From NCBI RefSeq assembly GCF_010667685.1, contig NZ_WHZW01000011.1, forward strand, positions 1 to 64,000: a DNA stretch of 64,000 nucleotides, read 5' to 3'. The stretch is from Bifidobacterium aerophilum. GTDB lineage: Bacteria; Actinomycetota; Actinomycetes; Actinomycetales; Bifidobacteriaceae. Shown piece by piece: positions 56,071-64,000 of the stretch. The notes under the pieces were generated by a model that worked only from the letters and a program-made list of their open reading frames with translations, ran no database searches and had not been told where the DNA came from. The position numbers and the translations under genes are program-made. Every line of letters starts with the position of its first letter. Position 1 is the first letter of the stretch.

Positions 56071-58407
56071 ATGGCGAACGCAGAGAACGATTACGCGGCG
56101 GCACGCAAGCTTGGTTGCGAAATCAGCGATGACCCGGTCAACCCGCTCAAGCCGATCCTTGAGGCATGTCGCGCCCATCATCCCGGCGAGGACCTGTCCA
56201 TCCTCGAACGGGCCTATCGTCGCGCCGTCACGCAGCACGCGCCCCAGCGGCGCAAGTCCGGCGAGCCGTACATCATCCATCCGCTGGCCGTCGCCCAGAT
56301 CCTCGCCGACCTGGGCATGGGTCCGCTCGTCGTGGCGGCCGGCCTGCTGCACGATACGGTGGAGGACACCGACTACACGCTCGACGAGTGCCGCGCCGAG
56401 TTCGGCGATACGGTCACTGGTCTGGTCGACGGCGTCACCAAACTGTCGAAGATGGAATACGGCGACTCCGCGCAGGCGGAAACGATCCGCAAGATGGTCG
56501 TCGCGATGAGCCGCGACGTGCGTGTGCTCGTCGTCAAGCTCGCCGACCGCGTGCACAACGCGCGCACCTGGCGCTACGTCAAGACCTCGGGAGCGCAGAA
56601 GAAGGCCCGCGAGACGCTCGACGTGTACGCGCCGCTCGCCAACCGCCTCGGCATGAACGCGATCAAGACCGAGCTCGAGGAACTCAGCTTCAAGGTGCTC
56701 TACCCGAAGATCTACAACGAGATCGTCGTGCTCGTGGCCCGTCGCGCCGGGCAGCGCGACGTGTACCTCAAGCAGATCCTCGCGGAGATCAACGAGGATC
56801 TCGACGCCCAGCACATCCGCGCATACGTGACCGGACGCCCGAAGGACTACTTCTCGATCTACCAGAAGATGATCGTGCGCGGACACGATTTCTCCAACAT
56901 CTATGATCTGGTCGGCGTGCGCATCATCGTCGATACGATCCAGGACTGCTACGCGGCGCTCGGCGCCGTGCACGCCCGATGGAGCCCGGTGCCGGGACGG
57001 TTCAAGGACTACATCGCCATGCCCAAGCTCAACATGTACCAGTCGTTGCACACGACGGTCGTGGGGCCCGGCGGCAAGCCGGTCGAAATCCAGATCCGCA
57101 CGTGGGACATGCACCGTCGCGCCGAATTCGGCATCGCCGCGCATTGGAAATATAAGGAGAACGGTCAGGCCGGCCGCGCGCTGAGCTCTCCGGACAAGTC
57201 CGATCTCAAACGCGGCAGCGGCGGGGAGAATCAGGAGCTGAGCGAGGCCGACAACCTCAAGTGGATCCAGCAGCTTGCCGATTGGACCAGCGAAACCCCT
57301 GATTCGAACGAGTTCCTCGGCTCGCTCAAGGAGGATCTCGGGGCGGCCGAGGTGTACGTGTTCACGCCGAAAGGCAAGATCGTCTCGCTGCCCGCCGCCG
57401 CCACGCCGGTCGATTTCGCGTATGCCGTGCACACCGAGGTCGGCCACCGCACCATGGGCGCGCGCGTCAACGGGCGACTCGTGCCGCTCGACACGAAACT
57501 CGAGAACGGCGACACCGTCGAGGTGCTCACCTCGAAATCCGAGACAGCCGGCCCGTCGCGCGACTGGCTGAGCTTCGTCAAAAGCCCGAAGGCGCGCAAC
57601 AAGATCCGCCAGTGGTTCTCCAAGGAGCGGCGCACCGAGGCCATCGAAGAGGGACGCGACGAGCTGACGCGCGCCATGCGCAAGCGCAATCTGCCGATCG
57701 CCACCCTGCTCACCCCGAGCGCCTTGGTGGGCGTGGCCGACGAACTGAACTTCTCCAACCCGGACAACCTGTTCGCCGCCATCGGCGAAGGCCAGATCTC
57801 CACGCAGAACGTCATCGCGCATCTCGTCAAGGACGCCGGCTCCGACGAGGTCGACGAGGAGGTCGAGCAGGAGGCCCTGCCGCTTCGTCAGGTGGAATCC
57901 GCGAAAAAGACCACAAGCTCGCTCGGCATCTCCGTCAAGGGCGTGGGCGACGTATGGGTCAAGCTCGCCCGCTGCTGCATGCCGGTGCCCGGAGACCCCA
58001 TCATCGGATTCATCACGCGCAACCAGGGCGTGTCGGTGCATCGCACCGACTGCCAGAACATGATCGATCTGAAGAAGCGCCAGCCGGAACGCGTCGTCGA
58101 TGTGCAATGGACCAGCACCAAGGGCCTGTTCATGGTCAAGATCCAGGTCGAGGCGCTGGACCGCCAGCATCTGCTGAGCGACGTGACGCGCGTGCTCGCC
58201 GATCACGGCGTGAACATCATTTCCGGAGCCCAGGCCACGGGTCGTGACCGTGTGGCCATCAGCCAGTTCAGCTTCGAGATGGCGGATCCCCAGCATCTCA
58301 ACCGCCTGCTCGCGGCCGTGCGCAAGATCGACGGCGTCTTCGACGTGTACCGGATCACCGGAGCGAAGGAATCCCAGGAGCCCCGCCTGCGCAAGATGCA
58401 GCAGTAG
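56071..58407 (+). CDS. rel: Bifunctional (p)ppGpp synthetase/hydrolase Rel
   Basis: A 778-residue stringent-response enzyme that makes and breaks (p)ppGpp at the ribosome. Domains in order: HD hydrolase (LLHDTVEDTDYT near residue 96, so the metal-binding HD is intact), RelA_SpoT synthetase (DLVGVRIIVDTIQDCYA and MYQSLHTTV), TGS (VYVFTPKGKIVSLP), a conserved-cysteine ZFD region (CCMPVPGD) and a C-terminal ACT domain. Both activities should be functional. A TAGTAT -10 box lies about 35 bases upstream and a GGTGGG site precedes the ATG. It works alongside the small synthetase at 12059, giving the cell two alarmone sources. Confidence 0.96.
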   Translation: MANAENDYAAARKLGCEISDDPVNPLKPILEACRAHHPGEDLSILERAYRRAVTQHAPQRRKSGEPYIIHPLAVAQILADLGMGPLVVAAGLLHDTVEDTDYTLDECRAEFGDTVTGLVDGVTKLSKMEYGDSAQAETIRKMVVAMSRDVRVLVVKLADRVHNARTWRYVKTSGAQKKARETLDVYAPLANRLGMNAIKTELEELSFKVLYPKIYNEIVVLVARRAGQRDVYLKQILAEINEDLDAQHIRAYVTGRPKDYFSIYQKMIVRGHDFSNIYDLVGVRIIVDTIQDCYAALGAVHARWSPVPGRFKDYIAMPKLNMYQSLHTTVVGPGGKPVEIQIRTWDMHRRAEFGIAAHWKYKENGQAGRALSSPDKSDLKRGSGGENQELSEADNLKWIQQLADWTSETPDSNEFLGSLKEDLGAAEVYVFTPKGKIVSLPAAATPVDFAYAVHTEVGHRTMGARVNGRLVPLDTKLENGDTVEVLTSKSETAGPSRDWLSFVKSPKARNKIRQWFSKERRTEAIEEGRDELTRAMRKRNLPIATLLTPSALVGVADELNFSNPDNLFAAIGEGQISTQNVIAHLVKDAGSDEVDEEVEQEALPLRQVESAKKTTSSLGISVKGVGDVWVKLARCCMPVPGDPIIGFITRNQGVSVHRTDCQNMIDLKKRQPERVVDVQWTSTKGLFMVKIQVEALDRQHLLSDVTRVLADHGVNIISGAQATGRDRVAISQFSFEMADPQHLNRLLAAVRKIDGVFDVYRITGAKESQEPRLRKMQQ

Positions 58408-58503
58408 ACCCGTGTTCCCGTTGCCGCCATCTCGGGATCGACCGCAGCGGGGACACGGGCATGCCTTCGATCCGGTCGTGAGCTTCTGGGAGACTGTGAC
58501 CTT

Positions 58504-59040
58504 ATGACCACTATTGTTATGCACACCTCCGAAGGTGACATCAAGATCAACCTGTTCGACGACCAGACCCCGGTCACCGTCGAGAACTTCCTCGGCCTCG
58601 CCACCGGCGAGAAGGAGTGGGCCGACCCGATCACCGGGCAGCCCTCCCACGAGCCGTTCTACAACGGCCTGACCTTCCACCGCATCATCAAGGACTTCAT
58701 GATTCAGGGCGGCTGCCCGCTGGGCACCGGCACCGGAGGTCCGGGCTACAACTTCGACGACGAGATCGTCCCCGGTCTCAAGTTCGACCGTCCGTACCTG
58801 CTCGCCATGGCGAACGCCGGCCTGCGCCGCGACCGCGACGGCAAGATCCACGGCACCAACGGTTCGCAGTTCTTCATCACCACCGTGCCGACCCCGTGGC
58901 TTGACGGACACCACACGATCTTCGGCGAAGTCGCCGATGACGAGTCTAAGAAGGTCGTCGACAAGCTCGAATCCGTGCCGACCGACCGTTCCGACGCGCC
59001 GCTCGAACCGGCCATGATCGAATCGATCGACGTGCTGTAG
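58504..59040 (+). CDS. Peptidyl-prolyl cis-trans isomerase, cyclophilin type
   Basis: A 178-residue cytosolic cyclophilin speeding turns at proline bonds during folding. The fold starts with [25 protein letters not shown]; the active site has [13 protein letters not shown] and NGSQFFITT, where the second contains the Gln/Phe pair of catalysis. No signal peptide is present. The gene stands alone between rel and a terminator. A 15-base tandem copy spans its stop codon (59025-59054), so the message ends with a repeated coding tail, GATCGACGTGCTGT. Confidence 0.94.
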   Translation: MTTIVMHTSEGDIKINLFDDQTPVTVENFLGLATGEKEWADPITGQPSHEPFYNGLTFHRIIKDFMIQGGCPLGTGTGGPGYNFDDEIVPGLKFDRPYLLAMANAGLRRDRDGKIHGTNGSQFFITTVPTPWLDGHHTIFGEVADDESKKVVDKLESVPTDRSDAPLEPAMIESIDVL

Positions 59041-59097
59041 ATCGACGTGCTGTCATCCGTCGTATCCTCATCCGTCGGCCGATGACCACAGACATGC

Positions 59098-59130
59098 AGG
59101 CTCCCGCTCGTCGGGAGCCTGTTTTCGTTT
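59098..59130 (+). terminator. Terminator after the cyclophilin gene
   Basis: AGGCTCCCG pairs with CGGGAGCCT, loop of five bases, followed by T-rich sequence. Confidence 0.9.
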
Positions 59131-59266
59131 GAAAGACGGTGCCGGTCAGCGGGCGTACCCCGTGGGGGAGCCGGCCGGCCGTTCGTGGGCCGACTGCGGA
59201 ATGGCCCGGAACCTCCTGACGACGCTTTCCACCGCCGTCTCCAAAGCGACGTTGCCGTTGCAGTGC

Positions 59267-60121
59267 TCAGACATGGGGCGCTCGCAGCACGCCGAAGTGA
59301 AGCAGGGCGTTCAGGATGCCGTCGTGGTCGACGTCGTCGGTGACGTAGTCGGCGGCCTCCTTGGCCGGTGCGGTGGCGTTGCCCATCGCCACGCCGATCC
59401 CCGCGAACCCGAGCATCGTCGCGTCGTTGCCGCCGTCGCCGAACGCGATCGTCTGCTCCCGCGTCCAGCCGTAATGGCGCATGAACCGTTTCATGCCCTC
59501 GGGTTTGCCGCCGTCGGCCGGGATCAGGTCGGTGAAATCGGGATGCCAGCGCACTCCCTTGACGTTGCGGCACAGCGCCGTCACCTCGGCCTCCTGCTCC
59601 GGGCTGATGTACGGACTGATCTGGAACGTCTCGATCGACAAGGCCCGCTTGTGGGGATCGTCCACATGCACGGCCGGCGCGGTCTTGCCCAACTGCGCCC
59701 AAGTGCGGCGCATCGAATCGGTGACCTGGTTGAAATACACGTAATCCTTCTCGCAGAAATTCGCCACCACGTCAGGATGCGCGTCCAGCCAACGGATGAC
59801 CGTCTTGATGTCGTCCCTGTCCAGCGCCTGCTTCTCCAGGAAACCATGATCGTCGAAGCAGTATTGCCCGTTCAGCCCGACGATGCCGTCGAACTTCACG
59901 GGGATCGTGTCGAGCACGACCATCATATGCGAAGGGGCGCGACCGGTGCAGATGAACACCTTCACGCCGCGCTCCTGCAATCGGTGCAGTGCGTCGATGG
60001 TCGAATCGGGCACGACATGCGTGACGAAACTGGTCAATGTGCCGTCGATGTCGAAGAACGCGGCACGGATATCGTCGCCGTCGGGAAGCCGCACGTCGGC
60101 AGCGGGATCGATCGTGGTCAT
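59267..60121 (-). CDS. HAD-superfamily (Cof-type) sugar-phosphate phosphatase
   Basis: A 284-residue cytosolic phosphatase of HAD subfamily IIB. The nucleophile motif is FFDIDGTLTSF near residue 22, with both aspartates. The last motif GDGGNDATMLGFAGIGVAMGNA is near the C-terminus, and a type-IIB cap lies between. Such enzymes act on small phosphorylated sugars or cofactors; the substrate is unknown. A GGAGG ribosome site supports the ATG at 60121. It diverges from the M20 amidohydrolase gene. Confidence 0.92.
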   Translation of the reverse strand: MTTIDPAADVRLPDGDDIRAAFFDIDGTLTSFVTHVVPDSTIDALHRLQERGVKVFICTGRAPSHMMVVLDTIPVKFDGIVGLNGQYCFDDHGFLEKQALDRDDIKTVIRWLDAHPDVVANFCEKDYVYFNQVTDSMRRTWAQLGKTAPAVHVDDPHKRALSIETFQISPYISPEQEAEVTALCRNVKGVRWHPDFTDLIPADGGKPEGMKRFMRHYGWTREQTIAFGDGGNDATMLGFAGIGVAMGNATAPAKEAADYVTDDVDHDGILNALLHFGVLRAPHV

Positions 60122-60282
60122 GGCAGTACCTCCGCCTTGCGCAATGAAAACCTACCGTCCAGTGTACGGCCGGCCCCCGGAACCGGATGCGACGGCACGT
60201 CGTATGATGGGGACGTCGCGACAACGCCAATCCGCAGCCGCCACAGGGCAATGGGCGGTTACCGATTCATAGGGGGAGCATC

Positions 60283-61440
60283 ATGACCGAACGCATAGCC
60301 GTCGGCGACGATCTGATCGCCGTCCGCCACCATCTGCACGAGCATCCCGAACGCAGCTTCGAAGAGCGGCGCACCACCGCGTATCTTGCCGACCAGCTGC
60401 ACGCGCACGGCATCGAGGTTCTTGACACGACGCTCGACACCGGGCTCGTCGGCCTGATCGAGGGAGAGAAGCCCGGTCCGCGCATCGCATTGCGCGCGGA
60501 CATCGACGGCCTGCCGGTGCAGGAGGACACCGGACTGCCGTTCTCGTCGCGCAACGACGGCGTCATGCACGCCTGCGGCCACGACCTGCACATGACCGGA
60601 TTGCTCGGAGCGGCCTTCTGGCTGGCCGACCACCGAGACCGGATCGCCGGCAGCATCAAGATCGTGTTCCAACCCGCCGAGGAACTCGGCATGGGCGCCC
60701 GCGCCGTGGTCGCCTCCGGCGCCACGGATGACGTCGAGGCGATCATCGGCACGCACAACAACCCGAACTATGCTCCCGGCCAGATCGCCATCGGTCCCGA
60801 ACCGATGATGGCCGGATGCGTCAAGTTCAAGGTGACGCTGCACGCGCAAGGCACCCACGCCGGCTACCCGCAGAAAGGCACCGGTCCGATCGAGGCCCTC
60901 GCCACGATGATCCTTGCGCTGCAGACCATCGTCAGCCGCAATGTCTCGCCGTTCCACGCGGTCGTGCTGTCCATCACCGAAGTGCACGGCGGCCACGTAT
61001 GGAACGTGGTTCCCGCCGAGGCCGGATTCCAGGGCACCGTCCGCTTCTTCGACAAGGACGACGAGACGCTCGTGCATCGTCGTTTCGTGTCCGAAGTGGA
61101 CCATACCGCCGAAGCGTACGGCATCGGCGCCGACGTGGACTGGGACTGCATCCAGATGCCGCTGGTCAACGATGCGGCGCTCGCCGAGGCCGTGTCCGCC
61201 GACGTGCCCGGATACGCCTCGCTCAGGCCGATCCGCGCCAGCATGGCGGGGGAGGACTTCGTCGAATTCGCCGCGACCTCGCGCCTCGTGTTCGCGTTCG
61301 TCGGCTCGAACGGACAGGAAGGCTGCGCGGACTGGCACAGCCCGCATTTCGTCGGCATGGACGGGGCGGTCGAGCCGGCCGTCAACTTCTACGTGAACGC
61401 GGCGCTGCGCGTGCTCGAAGAACTGCGCGGCAACCGCTGA
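60283..61440 (+). CDS. M20 family metal-dependent amidohydrolase
   Basis: A 385-residue cytosolic zinc enzyme that cleaves N-acyl amino acids or similar amides. The metal-binding motif HACGHDLHM is near residue 96, the catalytic acid pair is in FQPAEELGMGA (near 128) and a further ligand is in WHSPHF near the end. The dimerisation domain between residues 180 and 290 contains the conserved GTHAGYPQKGTGP. Hippurate hydrolase, amino-acylase and IAA-amino-acid hydrolase are the possible types; which one cannot be told. GGGGAG precedes the ATG. nadE follows from its own promoter. Confidence 0.92.
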   Translation: MTERIAVGDDLIAVRHHLHEHPERSFEERRTTAYLADQLHAHGIEVLDTTLDTGLVGLIEGEKPGPRIALRADIDGLPVQEDTGLPFSSRNDGVMHACGHDLHMTGLLGAAFWLADHRDRIAGSIKIVFQPAEELGMGARAVVASGATDDVEAIIGTHNNPNYAPGQIAIGPEPMMAGCVKFKVTLHAQGTHAGYPQKGTGPIEALATMILALQTIVSRNVSPFHAVVLSITEVHGGHVWNVVPAEAGFQGTVRFFDKDDETLVHRRFVSEVDHTAEAYGIGADVDWDCIQMPLVNDAALAEAVSADVPGYASLRPIRASMAGEDFVEFAATSRLVFAFVGSNGQEGCADWHSPHFVGMDGAVEPAVNFYVNAALRVLEELRGNR

Positions 61441-61516
61441 AACGAGACGCTCCCCGCCCCTGCGGGCGGGCGGCGCCCGCCGCGAAACGTGACATGGCCG
61501 TCGCGGCATGCTGCAC

Positions 61517-61522
61517 TACACT
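61517..61522 (+). promoter_or_regulatory. -10 box of leaderless nadE promoter
   Basis: TACACT starts 14 bases before the ATG at 61531. The AGGGAG that follows is too close to the start codon to be a normal ribosome site. Confidence 0.5.
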
Positions 61523-61530
61523 AGGGAGCC

Positions 61531-63228
61531 ATGACACAGATTCGTTTCGCACTCGCCCAGATCGACACCTGCGTCGGCGATCTCGATGCCAACGCCGACA
61601 AGATCATGCGATACTCGCACCTCGCCGCACAGGACCACGCGCAAGTGGTCGTGTTCCCCGAAATGACGCTCACCGGATACCCGATCGAGGACCTTGCCCT
61701 GCGCCGCACGTTCCGTCAGGCCGCCTGGGACAAGGCCAGCTGGCTCGCCACCGAACTGGCCGCCGACGGACTCGGCGACCTGTATGTGGCGGTCGGCACG
61801 GTCGGCACCGACCACGCATCCGACAAGCCGCGCAACCGCATGGTCGTCCTGCACGACGGCGTGGTCTGGGCCGGCTACGACAAGCACTTCCTGCCCAACT
61901 ACGGCGTATTCGACGAATTCCGCATCTTCACGGCCGGCGACAGATCCGTCGTGCTCGACGTCGACGGCGCGCGCATCGGCGTGGCTATCTGCGAGGACAT
62001 CTGGCAGGACGGAGGCCCGGTCGCCGAACTCGCCAAACGCGACATCGACGTGCTCATGACCATGAACGGCTCGCCGTACGAGGAAGGCAAGACGCACGTG
62101 CGCCACGAACTCGCCGTGCGACGCGCCGCAGAGGTGAATGCCCCCGTGATCTACGTCAACCAGGTCGGCGGCCAGGACGACCTCGTCTTCGACGGCGGCA
62201 GCTTCGTCGTCGACGCCGACGGCGCGATGCTGCTACGCTCGCCGATGTTCATGGAGCACCTCTCCTTCTTCGACCTCGACACCGACGCCGAACGTCAGCG
62301 GCCGGGCGAGATCGTGCCGGACATGGATCCGGACGAAGAGGTGTACACCGCCTGCGTGCTAGGTCTCAAGGACTACATGGCCAAGAACCGTTTCCGCGGC
62401 GTATGCCTCGGCCTGTCCGGCGGCATCGACTCCGCGCTCGTGGCCGCGATGGCCGCCGACGCGGTGGGCGGCGAGAACGTGCAGGGCATCTCCATGCCGT
62501 CCATGTACTCGTCCGACGGGTCCAAGGACGATGCGGCCGATCTGGCCGCCAACATCGGCGCGAAATACGACATCCAGCCGATCGAACCGCTGTTCAGCGC
62601 CTATCAGAAGCAGCTCGGCCTCGACGGCGTGGCCGCCGAGAACCTGCAGGCACGCATCCGCGGCGTCATCGTCATGGCCTATTCGAACTCCAGAGGGCTG
62701 CTCGCCGTGGCCACCGGCAACAAGTCCGAACTGGCCTGCGGCTACTCGACGATCTACGGCGACGCGGTCGGCGGATACGCGCCCATCAAGGATCTGCTCA
62801 AGACCCGCGTATGGGAGCTGAGCCGGTGGCGCAACCGTGCGGCAGCGGCCGGCATGGGCATCGGCGGGCTGCATGTCGTCGGCAACGAGCAGGGCGACCC
62901 GGGCAAACCGCTGTCCGGCGGCGTGATGATCCCGGTCAACTCGATCGAGAAGGCGCCGAGCGCCGAACTGCGTCCCGGCCAGAAGGATTCCGACTCGCTG
63001 CCCGAATACGAGCTGCTCGACAAGGTGCTTGCCGCGTATATCGAACATGCGCACGGCTGCGCCGACCTTTTGGCCGACGGCTTCGACGAGAAGACCGTCG
63101 ACACTGTGATGCGGCTCGTGGACCGCGCCGAATGGAAGCGTCGCCAGTATCCGCTCGGACCGAAGGTCACCGCGCTTGCATTCGGCCGCGACCGTCGTCT
63201 GCCGGTGACGAACGCGTTCCGCGAGTAG
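61531..63228 (+). CDS. nadE: Glutamine-dependent NAD synthetase
   Basis: A 565-residue enzyme making NAD from nicotinate adenine dinucleotide, with ammonia drawn from glutamine. The N-terminal nitrilase-like glutaminase has Glu in FPEMTLTGYP, Lys in DKHFLPNYGVFDE and Cys in AICEDIWQDG. The C-terminal synthetase has the P-loop LGLSGGIDSAL near residue 294 and ATGNKSELACGYSTIYGD. Both halves are complete. The ATG at 61531 agrees with the usual start (MTQIRFALAQI) and with a TACACT box upstream. It links with cinA at 20035, which salvages nicotinamide nucleotide for the same pathway. Confidence 0.96.
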   Translation: MTQIRFALAQIDTCVGDLDANADKIMRYSHLAAQDHAQVVVFPEMTLTGYPIEDLALRRTFRQAAWDKASWLATELAADGLGDLYVAVGTVGTDHASDKPRNRMVVLHDGVVWAGYDKHFLPNYGVFDEFRIFTAGDRSVVLDVDGARIGVAICEDIWQDGGPVAELAKRDIDVLMTMNGSPYEEGKTHVRHELAVRRAAEVNAPVIYVNQVGGQDDLVFDGGSFVVDADGAMLLRSPMFMEHLSFFDLDTDAERQRPGEIVPDMDPDEEVYTACVLGLKDYMAKNRFRGVCLGLSGGIDSALVAAMAADAVGGENVQGISMPSMYSSDGSKDDAADLAANIGAKYDIQPIEPLFSAYQKQLGLDGVAAENLQARIRGVIVMAYSNSRGLLAVATGNKSELACGYSTIYGDAVGGYAPIKDLLKTRVWELSRWRNRAAAAGMGIGGLHVVGNEQGDPGKPLSGGVMIPVNSIEKAPSAELRPGQKDSDSLPEYELLDKVLAAYIEHAHGCADLLADGFDEKTVDTVMRLVDRAEWKRRQYPLGPKVTALAFGRDRRLPVTNAFRE

Positions 63229-63365
63229 TCCGGCACGTCAGTCCGGCATGTCGGCATAGTCGATCGTAGAGGCCGCGTACGTTCGGTATCGAACGGTATC
63301 GGATGCACGCGGCCGACGTGCGATTCCGTATGATCGGCATGCGTCATATCGATGAAGGGGAGCAC

Positions 63366-63578
63366 ATGAGCGACAAGGAATGGTATTTCAACACCGTTAC
63401 CGAGCAGCCGGAACTCGGCAAGCTATCGCCGATCGGTCAGCGGATGGGGCCGTACAAAAGCAGGCAGGACGCACTTGATGCATGGAAGATCGTCAAGGAG
63501 CGCAACACGGTATGGGACGAACAGACCCGGGAATGGAACAAGTGGGGGTCCGGCCGGTCCGCGGATGACGGGCGGTAA
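63366..63578 (+). CDS. Small conserved actinobacterial protein (SPOR-like)
   Basis: A 70-residue protein beginning MSDKEWYFNTVTEQPELGKLS and continuing with MGPYKSRQDALDAWKIVKERN. This matches a small family found widely in actinobacteria and sometimes labelled SPOR-domain or peptidase-related. Neither label is well supported, since it has no membrane segment or secretion signal. A GAAGGGGAG ribosome site supports the ATG at 63366; the frame is open for 21 codons more upstream. Function unknown. Confidence 0.82.
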   Translation: MSDKEWYFNTVTEQPELGKLSPIGQRMGPYKSRQDALDAWKIVKERNTVWDEQTREWNKWGSGRSADDGR

Positions 63579-63661
63579 CGGTTCGCATGGCGAGGGCGGC
63601 CGGCGCATATGACGGTCGCCCATCGTGTCTTTGGGAACGCCGTCATGGGAGCTTTTGACGG

Positions 63662-63696
63662 TGTGAACGATCACGGGGAATGTGAGATAGCTCACT
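63662..63696 (+). promoter_or_regulatory. CRP/GlxR-like sites before pflB
   Basis: TGTGA-GATAGC-TCACT at 63681-63696 fits TGTGA-N6-TCACA with one end mismatch and has TA at the exact centre, as in the corynebacterial GlxR consensus. A second, shorter TGTGA-N4-TCAC lies at 63662-63674. The main site is centred about 53 bases before the likely transcription start. Confidence 0.6.
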
Positions 63697-63729
63697 GCCG
63701 ATTTCAGCGCTTTTTCAGATTCGTTCAAC

Positions 63730-63735
63730 TACAAT
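63730..63735 (+). promoter_or_regulatory. -10 box of pflB
   Basis: TACAAT, 61 bases before the ATG, with an AAGGAG ribosome site at 63785-63792. Confidence 0.55.
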
Positions 63736-63795
63736 TCATAACTGAAACAAGCAACGACAAGGATGCGTTGCACCGCCACGACACCAAGGAGTGAC

Positions 63796-64000
63796 ATGAC
63801 AGCAGTTGAGAATGCAGTCTCTCAGGAGGAGCTTGAGGCTCAGGCATGGGCCGGCTTCACCGAGGGCAACTGGCAGAAGGACATCGACGTTCGTGATTTC
63901 ATCCAGAAGAACTACACGCCGTACACCGGCGACGAGTCGTTCCTCGCCAACGCCACCGAGAAGACCAAGCACCTGTGGAAGTACCTTGACGACAACTACC
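63796..64000 (+). CDS. pflB: Formate acetyltransferase (pyruvate formate-lyase), 5' end only
   Basis: The first 68 codons of pyruvate formate-lyase, cut by the window end. The enzyme splits pyruvate with CoA to acetyl-CoA and formate under anaerobic conditions and, in bifidobacteria, adjusts the acetate/lactate balance of the fructose-6-phosphate shunt. The visible part, [20 protein letters not shown] then [23 protein letters not shown], matches the start of bifidobacterial PFL proteins. The active-site cysteines and the glycyl-radical glycine lie beyond the window. A CRP/GlxR-like palindrome and a TACAAT -10 box stand upstream. Confidence 0.92.
   Translation, partial: MTAVENAVSQEELEAQAWAGFTEGNWQKDIDVRDFIQKNYTPYTGDESFLANATEKTKHLWKYLDDNY

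Noticed and set aside
55999-58914. A 971-codon open frame antisense to rel and the cyclophilin gene
   Set aside because: It spans two real genes and is caused by codon bias on the opposite strand.
60816-63269. An 817-codon frame on the same strand across the amidohydrolase and nadE
   Set aside because: Its product is almost all Arg/Ala/Gly/Pro in the wrong frame of two clear enzymes.

Overview
The window is a 64 kb piece of high-GC chromosome from an actinobacterium, almost certainly a Bifidobacterium. The evidence is the actinobacterial gene neighbourhoods miaB-miaA-ftsK-pgsA-cinA-clgR-DUF3046-recA-recX, hpf-secA, rpoD-parE and sepH-DUF4193-dut-rel, together with a pyruvate formate-lyase gene and a stand-alone cytosolic S10 peptidase. 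No species is claimed. It reads as ordinary core chromosome: no prophage, insertion sequence, CRISPR array, tRNA or rRNA gene was seen. About 50 protein genes and one structured RNA gene (rnpB) fill it, with few gaps.

Layout. 0.1-7 kb: dtd, an S10 carboxypeptidase preceded by a LexA-type box, a small membrane protein, a carboxylesterase, a GT2 glycosyltransferase, and a large DUF262/DUF1524/RAMA protein of restriction type on the minus strand. 7-12 kb: a NarL-type two-component system, diverging from an Ltp-repeat membrane protein and a Bax-inhibitor-1 protein, then an EamA transporter. 12-24 kb: a small RelQ-like alarmone synthetase, miaB, miaA, a degenerate Fic protein, ftsK, pgsA, cinA, clgR, DUF3046, SOS-controlled recA and recX, and rnpB on the minus strand. 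24-40 kb: hpf, secA, trpD, plsC, a PASTA kinase, a polyprenyl synthetase, a DUF4192-like gene split by an in-frame TAG, the principal sigma factor and parE. 39-53 kb: aspartase, an MFS transporter, a DUF4153 membrane protein, a DUF2975 membrane protein plus YozG-type regulator behind three phased operators, the large helicase Lhr, and parC. 52-64 kb: a phosphodiesterase-like gene, sepH, DUF4193, dut, the long Rel enzyme, cyclophilin, a HAD phosphatase, an M20 amidohydrolase, nadE, a small conserved gene and the first 68 codons of pflB.

How the genes fit together. Genome maintenance (recA, recX, ftsK, lhr, parE/parC, dut) and stress signalling (two alarmone synthetases, hibernation factor, ClgR, PASTA kinase) dominate. 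Cell-envelope functions (pgsA, plsC, polyprenyl synthetase, GT2, SecA) are interspersed.

The regulatory DNA is the most informative part. Two LexA-like boxes share the same geometry to their -10 boxes. Three TATCG-N5-CGATA operators are spaced exactly 21 bp apart. A CRP/GlxR-like palindrome lies before pflB. About fifteen genes appear to be leaderless, with a TANNNT hexamer starting 12-16 bases before the start codon, which helps fix several start codons. No complete new multi-gene system was found. The best candidates for something undescribed are the phased-operator membrane protein/YozG pair, the probably nuclease-dead RAMA protein and the Fic protein with a broken catalytic motif.
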